Assembly: GCF_015350795.1 (NCBI RefSeq)
Contig: NZ_JADKSH010000006.1
Location: forward strand, 62,001-126,000
Reading direction: 5' to 3'
Length of the DNA stretch: 64,000 nucleotides
Origin: Microbacterium sp. VKM Ac-2870
Lineage (GTDB): Bacteria > Actinomycetota > Actinomycetes > Actinomycetales > Microbacteriaceae
Shown one piece after another: positions 31,667-39,954 of the stretch (the stretch's first letter is position 1; each line of letters begins with the position of its first letter). The translations under genes and the position numbers were made by a program. The notes under the pieces are model-generated. The model made no database searches. It had not been told where the DNA came from and saw only the letters and a list, made by a program, of their open reading frames with translations.

Positions 31667-32944
31667 TCACGCCACATCGGCCTCGTCGGACAGCACCGGC
31701 TTCGCCGCGGCGATGGCGGTGATCGAACGCCACATGACGAGCAGAGTGAGCGCGGAACCGGCGAACGCGAACCACCAGGGCGCGGTGAGCCCCCACTGCT
31801 GGGCGATCAGACCGCCCAGCAGCTGGCCGATCACCAGGCCGCCGAAGACGCCGACCATGTTGACGGAAGCGATGCGGCCCTGCAGCTCGCGGGGGACCAG
31901 CCGCTGGCGGACCGTGGTTGAGATCGTCGCCCAGACGAACGCGTAGACGCCGAAGCCGAACATGATGACGAACGCCACCCAGGGCACCGTCGTCAGCGCG
32001 AACGCCAGGTGCATCACGACCTCCAGCGACAGGCACACGCGCATGAGGGTCGCGAACGAGACGTGCTTCTCGAGCCATCCGAAGATCGCGATACCGACGA
32101 GTCCACCGAGCGCCGACGCGGTCGTCAGTGTGCCGTAGCCGACCGCGCCCATCCCGAGATGATCGGTCGCATAGAGCACCAGGATGCCCCAGGGGGCCGC
32201 CCACGTCACGTTGAAGACGAGGATGATCACGACGAGCGTGCGCACCGGGGGAGTGCTCCGCAGCCATCGCAGGCCTTCCCGGATCGGCTGCGCGCGTCGC
32301 TGCGGATCGCCCACCTGTTGCGGCGCCACGGTGACCGTGCGCGCGATCCGTGAGATCAGCACGACTCCGAGGCTCACGCACACGATCTGCACCAGGAAAG
32401 GCCAGAAGGTTCCGACGGCGAACAGGAACGCGCCCAGGGGCGGCCCGGCCAGCTGGTTGGCGACCAGGTAGCCCGCTTGCAATCGCGCGTTGCCGACGCC
32501 GAGGTCTACCGGGCGAACCAGCATCGGCAACAGCGTGCTGCTCGCCGAGTCGGCGAACACCTCGGCCGTCCCGTAGAGGAATGCCGCGAGGAGCACGATC
32601 CACACCGTCGCGTGCCCGGTGACGAGAAACGCGATGAGTCCCGCCACCAGGACTGCGCGCAGGCCATCGGCGACCATCACGAGCCGTCGACGGTCGTGGT
32701 GGTCGGCGACTGATCCGGCGAACAGTCCGAACAACAACCACGGAAGGTACTGCATCATCGCGCCGGAGGCGACGAGCAGCGGCGAGTCCGTCAGCGACGC
32801 GATGAGCAGCGGCGACGCCGACAGCGCGATCCCGTCACCGAGGTTGCTCGTCCACGACGACGCCAGCAACGACCGGAAGTCACGACCCAGACGGCGCGGC
32901 GCGACGATCTCGCCGACGGAGCGGCGGTTTCCGAGCGGGGGCAT
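31667..32944 (-). CDS. MFS transporter (MFS_3, enterobactin exporter-like)
   Basis: 425 residues with twelve membrane segments. After a basic N-terminus the SLLASSWTSNLGDGIALSASPLL segment and the LFGLFAGSVADHHDRRRLV motif-A loop (GxxADxxDRR) place it in the MFS group with EntS and macrolide-type exporters. It is probably a drug or siderophore efflux pump; the substrate is unknown. TACGAT lies 6 nt before the ATG on the minus strand (32951-32956), the leaderless pattern. The 98-bp palindromic repeat element lies just upstream. Confidence 0.85.
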   Translation of the reverse strand: MPPLGNRRSVGEIVAPRRLGRDFRSLLASSWTSNLGDGIALSASPLLIASLTDSPLLVASGAMMQYLPWLLFGLFAGSVADHHDRRRLVMVADGLRAVLVAGLIAFLVTGHATVWIVLLAAFLYGTAEVFADSASSTLLPMLVRPVDLGVGNARLQAGYLVANQLAGPPLGAFLFAVGTFWPFLVQIVCVSLGVVLISRIARTVTVAPQQVGDPQRRAQPIREGLRWLRSTPPVRTLVVIILVFNVTWAAPWGILVLYATDHLGMGAVGYGTLTTASALGGLVGIAIFGWLEKHVSFATLMRVCLSLEVVMHLAFALTTVPWVAFVIMFGFGVYAFVWATISTTVRQRLVPRELQGRIASVNMVGVFGGLVIGQLLGGLIAQQWGLTAPWWFAFAGSALTLLVMWRSITAIAAAKPVLSDEADVA

Positions 32945-32970
32945 CCTGACATCGTAGGTGCGGCCACCGA

Positions 32971-33068
32971 CGTGCCGAACTCCTCCAGAATCACGACCGC
33001 CGCGCGGCGGACACCGCGAAACCGGGGCTCTCCGGTCGCGGTCGGCGTCGTTGGAGGAGTTCGGGACG
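32971..33068. repeat. 98-bp palindromic element with 17-bp terminal inverted repeats
   Basis: The ends are inverted copies: CGTGCCGAACTCCTCCA (32971-32987) and TGGAGGAGTTCGGGACG (33052-33068), matching at 16 of 17 positions. Inside lie a perfect 14-bp palindrome, CCGCCGCGCGGCGG (32997-33010), and a second hairpin (ACCGCG…ACCGG / CCGGT…CGCGGT, 33013-33042). The element has no coding capacity. It may be a MITE-like or REP-like unit and could also end transcription coming from hemA-lacI. Confidence 0.6.
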
Positions 33069-33103
33069 AGTCGGCGGGCGGCAGGCCGCGCCGGCGGTCG
33101 GGC

Positions 33104-34060
33104 TCAGCGCGTGGTCGAGCCGCGAACGATCTCGAACGGAAGCTCGATCGAGCGAGGCACCTCGCCGCTGTCCAGCGCCGCGAACATGACCTCGGGTGCC
33201 CGTTCGGGGTGCAGGCAGAGGTGCGTGACCCCGAGCCGCTCGTTCATCTCGCAGTCGATCGTGCACAGCACAAGCAGCTGCAGGTCGCGCGGCATCACGG
33301 TGCCGACCTGCTCGAGGTGCAGATAGATCTCCGGACCCTCCTCGCAGTACGCGAACACGGCATCCGCTCCGGCATCGAGCAGCTCGTGCAGGGCCGGGAC
33401 GAGGCGGCGACGCCCGGCATCCACCCGCGCCACCAGGGGCGTTCTGCCGCCGACGGCGCTCCACGCGAGATACGCGCTCTCGCCGAGCTGATCCCGCGGC
33501 ACCTCGCTCTCGTCGACGAGGAAGCCGATGCGCTCGGCGCCGCCTGCTGCCAGATGAGCGAGGCCCGCGCGCACGGCGGCGGCGAACCCGGTGCGGATCG
33601 TGAGCACGCCGCCGGGGACCGTGAGGTCGTTGGCCGCCACCGGGATGCCGGCGGCCACCGCGTCGCGCAGAATCGTGCGGTCATCGGCGGGATCGGGGAA
33701 GTACAGGGCATCGATCTGCGCACCCGCGAGCAGATCGGGGCGGCTGTCGGGAAGCACCGTCACGGTGAATCCCCGCACGGCCCCCGCCTCGACGAGCGCG
33801 TCGAGCTGCCGCGCGCGTTGCAGGGCGCGCCGTCCGTCCTGCAGGGAGTTCGCCGCCATCACGAAACCGATCGACATCGTCCGGCCGCTGCGCAGCGCCG
33901 ACGCGTGCTTGTTCGGGGCGTATCCCAGTTCGGCCGCCACGGCTTTGATGCGCTCGCGCGTCTCCGCGCTCAGGTTGCCGCGGTCGTTGAGCGCCTGACT
34001 GATCGCCGCCGTCGACACCCCCGCCCTGGCGGCGACATCGCGGAGCGTGACGCGTGTCAT
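33104..34060 (-). CDS. LacI family transcriptional regulator
   Basis: 318 residues. The N-terminal helix-turn-helix with TLRDVAARAGVSTAAISQAL (about 4-23) is followed by the hinge region and a periplasmic-binding-protein-like effector domain (ALRSGRTMSIGFVM…). Members bind a sugar or nucleoside effector. Its ATG overlaps the hemA stop by 4 bp (ATGA), which is unusual for a LacI regulator and implies co-translation with glutamyl-tRNA reductase. No sugar-use operon adjoins it. The operator and effector are unknown. Confidence 0.88.
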   Translation of the reverse strand: MTRVTLRDVAARAGVSTAAISQALNDRGNLSAETRERIKAVAAELGYAPNKHASALRSGRTMSIGFVMAANSLQDGRRALQRARQLDALVEAGAVRGFTVTVLPDSRPDLLAGAQIDALYFPDPADDRTILRDAVAAGIPVAANDLTVPGGVLTIRTGFAAAVRAGLAHLAAGGAERIGFLVDESEVPRDQLGESAYLAWSAVGGRTPLVARVDAGRRRLVPALHELLDAGADAVFAYCEEGPEIYLHLEQVGTVMPRDLQLLVLCTIDCEMNERLGVTHLCLHPERAPEVMFAALDSGEVPRSIELPFEIVRGSTTR

Positions 34061-35370
34061 CCGCGGCCGCCGGCGGGTTCAACAGACATTCGCTCGGCAT
34101 CCACACCGGCGGCAGTGTCGTCGCTCGACGCATCGTCCGTGGGGAACACGGTGTCGATGGCGCGCGTCCAGGCGGTGCCCGCACCGGCGGCGGCGAGGGT
34201 GTGGCCCTGCGAGATCAGTCCGTGCAGGAGCGCGCCGGAGAAGTGACGCAGGGCCGCTTCGGTCTCGGTATCGGCTCCGCGAGAACGGGCGCGGGCGATT
34301 TCACGATCGAGCACCTTCTGCACGTGGGTGCGCATCTGCACCACGGCGGGTGCGACTTCGTGCACGCGCCGGGCCATGGCGTGGCGCTGGGCCGCAGTCT
34401 GCACGATGAGGCGGGCCTCGCCGATCGTGGCGAACTCGTCGATGGGTGCGTGCACCCGGATCGTGTCGAGATCGAGGAGGTCGATGTCGGGAAGCGAGCG
34501 CAGACCCGGGTCGACATTGCGCGGCATGCCCAAGTCGATGATCAGCTGGGGGCTCGTGACGCCGGCGCGCGCGGCCCCGTGGCTCTCGGTGTCGAGCGCG
34601 TAGGTGTCGGTCGTCGTGGTGCAGGTGACGATCACGTCAGCGAGCGCCGCTTCGGCGGGGAAATCCGTGGCCGACACCGGGGTGAGGTGCTCACGCTTCG
34701 CGAAGCGGTCGCGACCCGAGCGAGAGTGCACGCGGATGTCGACGGCCCCCACGGCGCGCAGAGCGGCGAGGGATGCCGCGGCATAGCGGCCCGTGCCCAC
34801 GAGAAGGACGCGGGCGGCTTCCCACGAGCCGATGCGGCTGCCGGCCAGTTCCACGGCGAGACGCACGAGGGAGCGCCCCGACTCGCCGAGCTGCGTCGAG
34901 TTCTTGACCGCGCGGGAAGTCTCGGTGGCGCGCTGGAAAAGGTGTTCCAGTGACGCGGTCGTCACGCCCTCGCGCCGGGCCGCATCGAGCGCGCGGCGCA
35001 CCTGACCTGCGATCTCGTCTTCGCCGACCGCGACCGAATCGAGCCCCGACGCCACGGAGAACAGGTGCTCGGCGACCCGGTTGCCGTGTGCGAAGTCGAC
35101 GGTCTCCCGCACGTCGCGAAACGGGAGAGCGGACAGCTCGGCGAGGCGCTCCATCGCGGCATCCATCGCCGGCACGGGCGAGGTTTCGTCCGGGGCGTCG
35201 ACGAGGTCGAAATACGCCTCGAACCGATTGCAGGTCGCCAGCACGACGGCGCCGCGGATCGCTTCGTGCGAGGCCGCGAGGTCGGTGGCCACGGTGTCGC
35301 CCACGACCGAAAGACGCTCGAGCGCCTCGAGGGGCGTCGTTCGCTGATGAGCGGAGAGGCAGACGAGCAC
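34057..35370 (-). CDS. hemA: glutamyl-tRNA reductase
   Basis: 437 residues from a GTG start. The active-site Cys 47 lies in the family motif LATCNRFEAY. The NADPH-binding Rossmann segment LLVGTGRYAAASLAAL and the C-terminal dimerisation helices follow. It reduces glutamyl-tRNA(Glu) to glutamate-1-semialdehyde, the committed step of tetrapyrrole synthesis, handing the product to HemL encoded by the divergent operon. The promoter -10 TATACT (minus strand, 35411-35416) overlaps that of the hemE operon. It is the first gene of a two-gene unit with the LacI regulator. Confidence 0.95.
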   Translation of the reverse strand: MLVCLSAHQRTTPLEALERLSVVGDTVATDLAASHEAIRGAVVLATCNRFEAYFDLVDAPDETSPVPAMDAAMERLAELSALPFRDVRETVDFAHGNRVAEHLFSVASGLDSVAVGEDEIAGQVRRALDAARREGVTTASLEHLFQRATETSRAVKNSTQLGESGRSLVRLAVELAGSRIGSWEAARVLLVGTGRYAAASLAALRAVGAVDIRVHSRSGRDRFAKREHLTPVSATDFPAEAALADVIVTCTTTTDTYALDTESHGAARAGVTSPQLIIDLGMPRNVDPGLRSLPDIDLLDLDTIRVHAPIDEFATIGEARLIVQTAAQRHAMARRVHEVAPAVVQMRTHVQKVLDREIARARSRGADTETEAALRHFSGALLHGLISQGHTLAAAGAGTAWTRAIDTVFPTDDASSDDTAAGVDAERMSVEPAGGRG

Positions 35371-35409
35371 GCGGCTCCAGAGATGATTCGGGACGGAAGG
35401 GATCGAGGT

Positions 35410-35416
35410 TAGTATA
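35410..35416. promoter_or_regulatory. overlapping bidirectional -10 elements, hemA / hemE
   Basis: TAGTATA reads as TAGTAT on the plus strand (35410-35415, toward hemE) and TATACT on the minus strand (35416-35411, toward hemA). The predicted transcription starts, about 35422 and 35404, lie some 18 bp apart, the geometry reported for bacterial bidirectional promoters. The AT-rich core stands out sharply from its GC-rich surroundings. Confidence 0.55.
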
Positions 35417-35531
35417 ACGATTAACGCCCACCCGAGCCCGTCACCCCCGGAGCATCATCATCACTTCTTCTGCCGCCGCAGCCCATCCCCTCACTGCGCA
35501 CGCGACGTCATCGTCGCGCCTCGTCCGCGCT

Positions 35532-36593
35532 TTGCGTGGCGATCGCCCCGACGTCACCCCCGTCTGGTTCATGCGACAGGCCGGTCGCTCTCTGCCCGAG
35601 TACCGGGCGCTGCGTCAGACCGGAACGATGCTGGATGCGTGCCTGACGCCCGCTCTGGCCAGCGAGATCACGCTGCAGCCGGTGCGTCGGCACGGCGTGG
35701 ACGCCGCGGTCTTCTTCAGCGACATCATCGTTCCGCTGCATCTCGTCGGCGTCGAGGTCGAGATCGCCGCCGGTCGCGGGCCCGTCTTCAAGAACCCGGT
35801 GCGGACGGCGGCGGAGATCAGCGAGCTGGTCCGCATCGATCCGGCGCTCGTCGAGGAACGCGGTGAGGCCGTCGTCGAGGCCGTGCAGCAGACCGTCGCG
35901 ATGCTGGCCGAGGAAAGCGATCGCCGCGGTGAGAGCCTGCCGCTCATCGGGTTCGCCGGCGCGCCCTTCACGCTCGCGGCCTACCTCGTCGAGGGTGGTC
36001 CGTCGAAGGACCACCTGGGGGCGCGCAGCCTGATCCACTCCGATCCGGCCGCGTGGGCGGATCTGACGGCGTGGCTGGCCGAGGTCACCGGACGCTTCCT
36101 GGCCCTTCAGGTGCGTGCCGGTGCCAGCGCAGCCCAGCTGTTCGACTCGTGGGCCGGGGCGCTGGCACCGCGCGACTACCGCCGGGCGGTGCTTCCGGCG
36201 TCGGCCGCCGCGCTCGAACCCGTCCGCGCCCTGCAGCGCGGGGGCATCGAGGTGCCGCTCATCCACTTCGGCGTGGGCACTGGCGAGATCCTCGCCGACA
36301 TGGCGTCGATCGGCGTCGACGCGCTCGGCGTCGACTACCGCGTCGACCTCGACGATGCGATCACGCGGATCGGGAGGGACCTCACTCTTCAGGGCAATCT
36401 CGACCCTGCGCTGCTGTTCGCCCCGGAAGCCGTGCGCCGTGCTGCGGCGCATGCGGCCCTCGCATCGGGCCTCGCGGCGCGTGCCCACGTCTTCAACCTC
36501 GGGCACGGCGTGCCGATGAACACCGATCCGGCCGTTCTCACCGATCTCGTCCAGACCGTGCACGACTGGACTCCCGTGGAGAGCGTGCGGTGA
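35532..36593 (+). CDS. hemE: uroporphyrinogen decarboxylase
   Basis: 353 residues from TTG 35532. PVWFMRQAGR, SDIIVPLHLVG, GFAGAPFTLAAYL and LGHGVPMNTDP are URO-D signatures. The enzyme decarboxylates uroporphyrinogen III to coproporphyrinogen III. TTG is the first canonical start after an in-frame stop at 35415, but it cuts off the conserved N-terminal helix (SRLVRAL just upstream in frame) and has no ribosome-binding site. A GGAG at 35449-35452 lies 7 nt before an in-frame ATC at 35460, so the real start may be ATC (about 24 residues longer). It is the first gene of the hem operon. Confidence 0.92.
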   Translation: MRGDRPDVTPVWFMRQAGRSLPEYRALRQTGTMLDACLTPALASEITLQPVRRHGVDAAVFFSDIIVPLHLVGVEVEIAAGRGPVFKNPVRTAAEISELVRIDPALVEERGEAVVEAVQQTVAMLAEESDRRGESLPLIGFAGAPFTLAAYLVEGGPSKDHLGARSLIHSDPAAWADLTAWLAEVTGRFLALQVRAGASAAQLFDSWAGALAPRDYRRAVLPASAAALEPVRALQRGGIEVPLIHFGVGTGEILADMASIGVDALGVDYRVDLDDAITRIGRDLTLQGNLDPALLFAPEAVRRAAAHAALASGLAARAHVFNLGHGVPMNTDPAVLTDLVQTVHDWTPVESVR

Positions 36594-38023
36594 CGATTCC
36601 GGGCTCGGGCCGGCAGACGGTCGCCACGACGGATGCCGACGTGATTGTCGTCGGCGCCGGAATGGCGGGCCTGGTGCTCGCGCACGATCTGGCCCGGGCG
36701 GGCCGCCGCGTGATCGTTATCGAGTCGGCACCGGAGGTCGGCGGATTGCTGCGCCGCGGCACCCTCGCCGGCGTCGACATCGACCTGGGTGCGGAATCGT
36801 TCGCGACGCGCACCGACGCCGTCGCCGCCCTCGTCGCCGACGCCCGCCTCGACCTGCAGTTGGTGTCGCCGCGTCCCCAGGGCGCCTGGCTCGCGATCGC
36901 GGGCGACGATGCCGTCATGCGGGCGAGGCTGCCACGACGCACGGTGCTCGGCATCCCCGCCGATCCCGACGCCGAGGACGTGGTCGCCATCATCGGCGCC
37001 GACGGTGCCGCCCGCGCCCGGGCGGAAGAGCAGACCCCGGTCGATCCTGACGCGGAGCCGTCGCTCTACGACCTCGTCGCCGGACGGCTGGGGGAGCGCG
37101 TCGCCGATCGCCTGGTCGACACCTTGTGCCGCAGCGTCTATTCACGCCCCGCCGCCGAGGCGCAGTTGTCGCATCTGCACCCCGGAATGTGGCGCGAGTT
37201 CGTCGCCCGCGGCTCGCTGCTGGCTGCCGCCGACGCGATCGCCACCGCCCAGCGCGCCGGCGCTGCGGTCGGCGGTATCGAAGGCGGAATGTGGCGGCTG
37301 CCGGCCGCTCTCGCGCAGGCGGCCACCCGATACGCCGCCGACATTCGCACCGGCGTCGACGTGCATGAGGTGCGGGTCGACGGGGATGCGGTGGCGGTCG
37401 ATACGGCGAGCGGATCGCTGTCGGCGCCGCACGTCGTGCTCGCCACCGGCCCTGCGGAGAGCGCGCGGTTGCTCGCGGGGGACGGTGCGGGCGTTTCGAC
37501 TCGCTCCGCTCGCTCAACGACCGGTGGAGCGGGTGTCCGCCTCGTCGCGGCCGCCATCGCGCATCCGGGCCTGGCCGACGAGCCCGTCGGATCCGGCGTG
37601 ATCGTCGGCGCGACGCTGCCGACGGCAGCGAAAGCCCTCACGCACATCACCGCGAAATGGGACTGGGCGCGCGCTGCGACACCCGACGGCATCCACCTCG
37701 TTCGCCTGTCGGCTCGCGACGCCGGCGCCGACACTCTGCGCACCGCCGACGACGTCGCCCGCGAGGTCTCCGTGCTCACCGGACTCGACATCACCTCCGA
37801 CCAGGTCGCCGACGTGGTCGCCCAGGAGTGGCCGGATGCCGTCGCGGGCCGCCCCACGGCCGATGCGCTGCCCGCCGGCATCCATCTCGCGGGGGCGACC
37901 GCGGCCGGCACCGGCCTCGCATCGGTGATTCCGCACGCACGAGAACTCGCCGCCCGGCTCGACGGCATGCTCGCCGCGCCGTCCACCTCCGTCTCCTCCC
38001 TCCACACCCACCCGGTTTCTTAG
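36590..38023 (+). CDS. hemG: protoporphyrinogen/coproporphyrinogen III oxidase (HemY/CgoX type)
   Basis: 477 residues from a GTG overlapping the hemE stop (GTGA). An FAD-binding GAGMAG motif follows VIVV, and the LGAESFATRTDAV and GIEGGMWRLPAAL segments fit the HemY/CgoX flavoenzymes. With hemQ next door it most likely oxidises coproporphyrinogen III to coproporphyrin III. Codons for about residues 302-311 (VSTRSARSTTG region) are an in-frame copy of a dispersed intergenic repeat (37493-37522), in a region before TGGAGVRLVAAAI. The reading frame is intact. Confidence 0.93.
   Translation: MTIPGSGRQTVATTDADVIVVGAGMAGLVLAHDLARAGRRVIVIESAPEVGGLLRRGTLAGVDIDLGAESFATRTDAVAALVADARLDLQLVSPRPQGAWLAIAGDDAVMRARLPRRTVLGIPADPDAEDVVAIIGADGAARARAEEQTPVDPDAEPSLYDLVAGRLGERVADRLVDTLCRSVYSRPAAEAQLSHLHPGMWREFVARGSLLAAADAIATAQRAGAAVGGIEGGMWRLPAALAQAATRYAADIRTGVDVHEVRVDGDAVAVDTASGSLSAPHVVLATGPAESARLLAGDGAGVSTRSARSTTGGAGVRLVAAAIAHPGLADEPVGSGVIVGATLPTAAKALTHITAKWDWARAATPDGIHLVRLSARDAGADTLRTADDVAREVSVLTGLDITSDQVADVVAQEWPDAVAGRPTADALPAGIHLAGATAAGTGLASVIPHARELAARLDGMLAAPSTSVSSLHTHPVS
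37493..37522 (-). repeat. palindromic repeat, copy 2, inside hemG
   Basis: GTTTCGACTCGCTCCGCTCG followed by CTCAACGACC is the reverse-orientation short form of the repeat before tatD (29057-29094). It is 30 nt long, a multiple of three, and is read through by hemG as about ten residues. It has internal symmetry (CGCTCCGCTCGC). Confidence 0.6.
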
Positions 38024-38032
38024 GAGCACCGC

Positions 38033-38722
38033 ATGACCGACCTCACCCCGCTCGGCTATACCCTGTTCGCCGTTCTCGCCGGACCCCGTCCGCGCGTTGC
38101 CGCTCCCGATGCCGCCGCGATCGACGAGCTATCCGCCGCCATCGAGACGGTCACCGCAGACGGCGTCAGCGTTCGCGGTCTGTACGACGTGACGGGCATG
38201 CGTGCCGAAGCCGACCTCATGGTCTGGCTGCACACGGCCCCCGGTGCGGTGGACGACCCGGCGGCGCTGCAGAAGGCGCTGCGGACGCTGCGCCGAACGG
38301 CCGCGCTTCAGGGCTTCTCGGCCACGTGGACCGCCATGGGCGTGCACCGCGAGGCGGAGTTCAACAAGCGCCACATTCCCGGCTACCTCCGCGGCGAGAC
38401 CGCGCGCGGCTGGTTGTGCCTGTACCCCTTCGTCCGCAGCTACGAGTGGTACCTGCTGCCCGACGAGGAGCGCGCGGCGATGCTGGCCGAGCACGGTCGC
38501 AAGGGCGCCCGCTTCACCGATGTCGTCGCCAACACGGTGTCGACGTTCGGTCTGAGCGACTACGAATGGCTGCTGCCGCTGGAAAGCGATGACCCCATCC
38601 ACCTCGTCGACATGATGCGCGACCTGCGCGCCACCGACGCCCGCCGCCACGTGCGCGAGGAGGTGCCGTTCTACACCGGACGGCGCCTGCAGCTCGACGA
38701 GCTCGCGGAGGTGCTGAGCTGA
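38033..38722 (+). CDS. hemQ: coproheme decarboxylase / haem synthase HemQ (ChdC)
   Basis: 229 residues of the chlorite-dismutase-like family. Y131 in LYPFVRSYEWY corresponds to the catalytic Tyr, and H154 in MLAEHGRKGARF to the proximal haem ligand of actinobacterial/firmicute ChdC. It uses hydrogen peroxide to decarboxylate iron-coproporphyrin III to haem b, the last step of the coproporphyrin-dependent pathway. It starts 9 bp after hemG with AGGAGC upstream and overlaps hemH by 1 nt. Confidence 0.95.
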   Translation: MTDLTPLGYTLFAVLAGPRPRVAAPDAAAIDELSAAIETVTADGVSVRGLYDVTGMRAEADLMVWLHTAPGAVDDPAALQKALRTLRRTAALQGFSATWTAMGVHREAEFNKRHIPGYLRGETARGWLCLYPFVRSYEWYLLPDEERAAMLAEHGRKGARFTDVVANTVSTFGLSDYEWLLPLESDDPIHLVDMMRDLRATDARRHVREEVPFYTGRRLQLDELAEVLS

Positions 38723-39954
38723 TGGCCGAGAACATCGCTGCGGCGACGCCCGAGTTCCGTCCGAAGCCCCCGCGTGCCAGCGCGGCGCCGGTGTGCGGTG
38801 AGGGATGCCGCGTGCCGGCCGCCACGCCGGCCACGTGCGCCGGCGACCCCCACGTGAGCGTCCCCACCGCCTACCAGGGTGTGCTGCTGCTCGGCTTCGG
38901 CGGACCCGAAGGCCAGGATGACGTCATCCCGTTCCTGCGCAACGTGACCGCCGGACGCGGCATCCCCGATGAACGTCTCGAGGAAGTGGCGCACCACTAC
39001 CGGCACTTCGGCGGAGTGTCGCCGATCAACGAGCACAATCGCGAGCTGAAAGCCGCTCTCGATGCCGAACTCGCCGCCCGCGGACTCGATCTGCCGGTCT
39101 ACTGGGGCAACCGCAACTGGATGCCCTACGTCGCCGACGCGCTCGCCGACGCGCACGCGGCCGGCCACACGCGCCTGCTCGCGATAGCGACGAGCGCGTA
39201 CAGCTCGTACTCCTCGTGTCGTCAGTACCGGGAAGACCTTGCGGATGCCGTGGAGGCGACCGGGCTGTCGGGCGCCATCGAGATCGACAAGGTGCGTCAG
39301 TTCTTCGACCACCCCGGCTTCGTGACGCCGTTCGCCGAGGGGGTGGCTGACGGGCTCGCCGCCCTCCACGCGCAGGGCTTCGGCGATGACGAGATCGAGA
39401 TCCTGTTCTCGACCCACTCCATCCCCACCAGCGACGCCGATCGCTCGGGTCCGCCCGAGCGCGGATTCGGCGCCGGCGGCGCCTACGTCGCGCAGCACAC
39501 CGCCGTGGCCGAGACCATCATGGGGCGCCTCGGGTCGTCGTGTGCCTGGCAGCTCGTGTTCCAGAGCCGGTCGGGCCCGCCGCAGGTGCCGTGGCTCGAG
39601 CCCGACATCAACGACGCCATGGCCGAGCTGCCCGCACGCGGTCGCGCGGCGGTGCTGATCGTGCCGTTGGGGTTCGTCAGCGACCACATGGAGGTGCTCT
39701 GGGACCTCGACACCGAGGCGATGGAGACCGCCGGAGAGCTCGGCCTGACGGCGATCCGCACCCCGACTCCGGGCACGCATCCCGCGTACGTCTCGGGTCT
39801 GGTCGACCTCATGGTCGAGCGCCTGAACGGCACGGCGGCCACAGACCGTCCGCACGAGACCGACCTCGGTCCGTGGTACGACGTCTGCCGGCCCGGATGC
39901 TGTGAGAACAAGCGCCTCGGCTTCCAGCCGGCGCTTGCCGGGATCGCTCCGTGA
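38722..39954 (+). CDS. hemH: ferrochelatase (coproporphyrin ferrochelatase, CpfC)
   Basis: 410 residues. Core features are VLLLGFGGPEG, the HYRHFGGVSPINEHN region and FSTHSIP. The C-terminal CRPGCCENKR (Cys 389, 393, 394) with the internal Cys of YSSYSSCRQY probably ligate the [2Fe-2S] cluster known in actinobacterial ferrochelatases. A 45-residue N-terminal extension rich in Ala/Pro with three Cys (25, 29, 39) is not part of the usual core. It inserts iron into coproporphyrin III. ATG overlaps the hemQ stop (TGATG); hemC overlaps its end (GTGA). Confidence 0.94.
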   Translation: MAENIAAATPEFRPKPPRASAAPVCGEGCRVPAATPATCAGDPHVSVPTAYQGVLLLGFGGPEGQDDVIPFLRNVTAGRGIPDERLEEVAHHYRHFGGVSPINEHNRELKAALDAELAARGLDLPVYWGNRNWMPYVADALADAHAAGHTRLLAIATSAYSSYSSCRQYREDLADAVEATGLSGAIEIDKVRQFFDHPGFVTPFAEGVADGLAALHAQGFGDDEIEILFSTHSIPTSDADRSGPPERGFGAGGAYVAQHTAVAETIMGRLGSSCAWQLVFQSRSGPPQVPWLEPDINDAMAELPARGRAAVLIVPLGFVSDHMEVLWDLDTEAMETAGELGLTAIRTPTPGTHPAYVSGLVDLMVERLNGTAATDRPHETDLGPWYDVCRPGCCENKRLGFQPALAGIAP

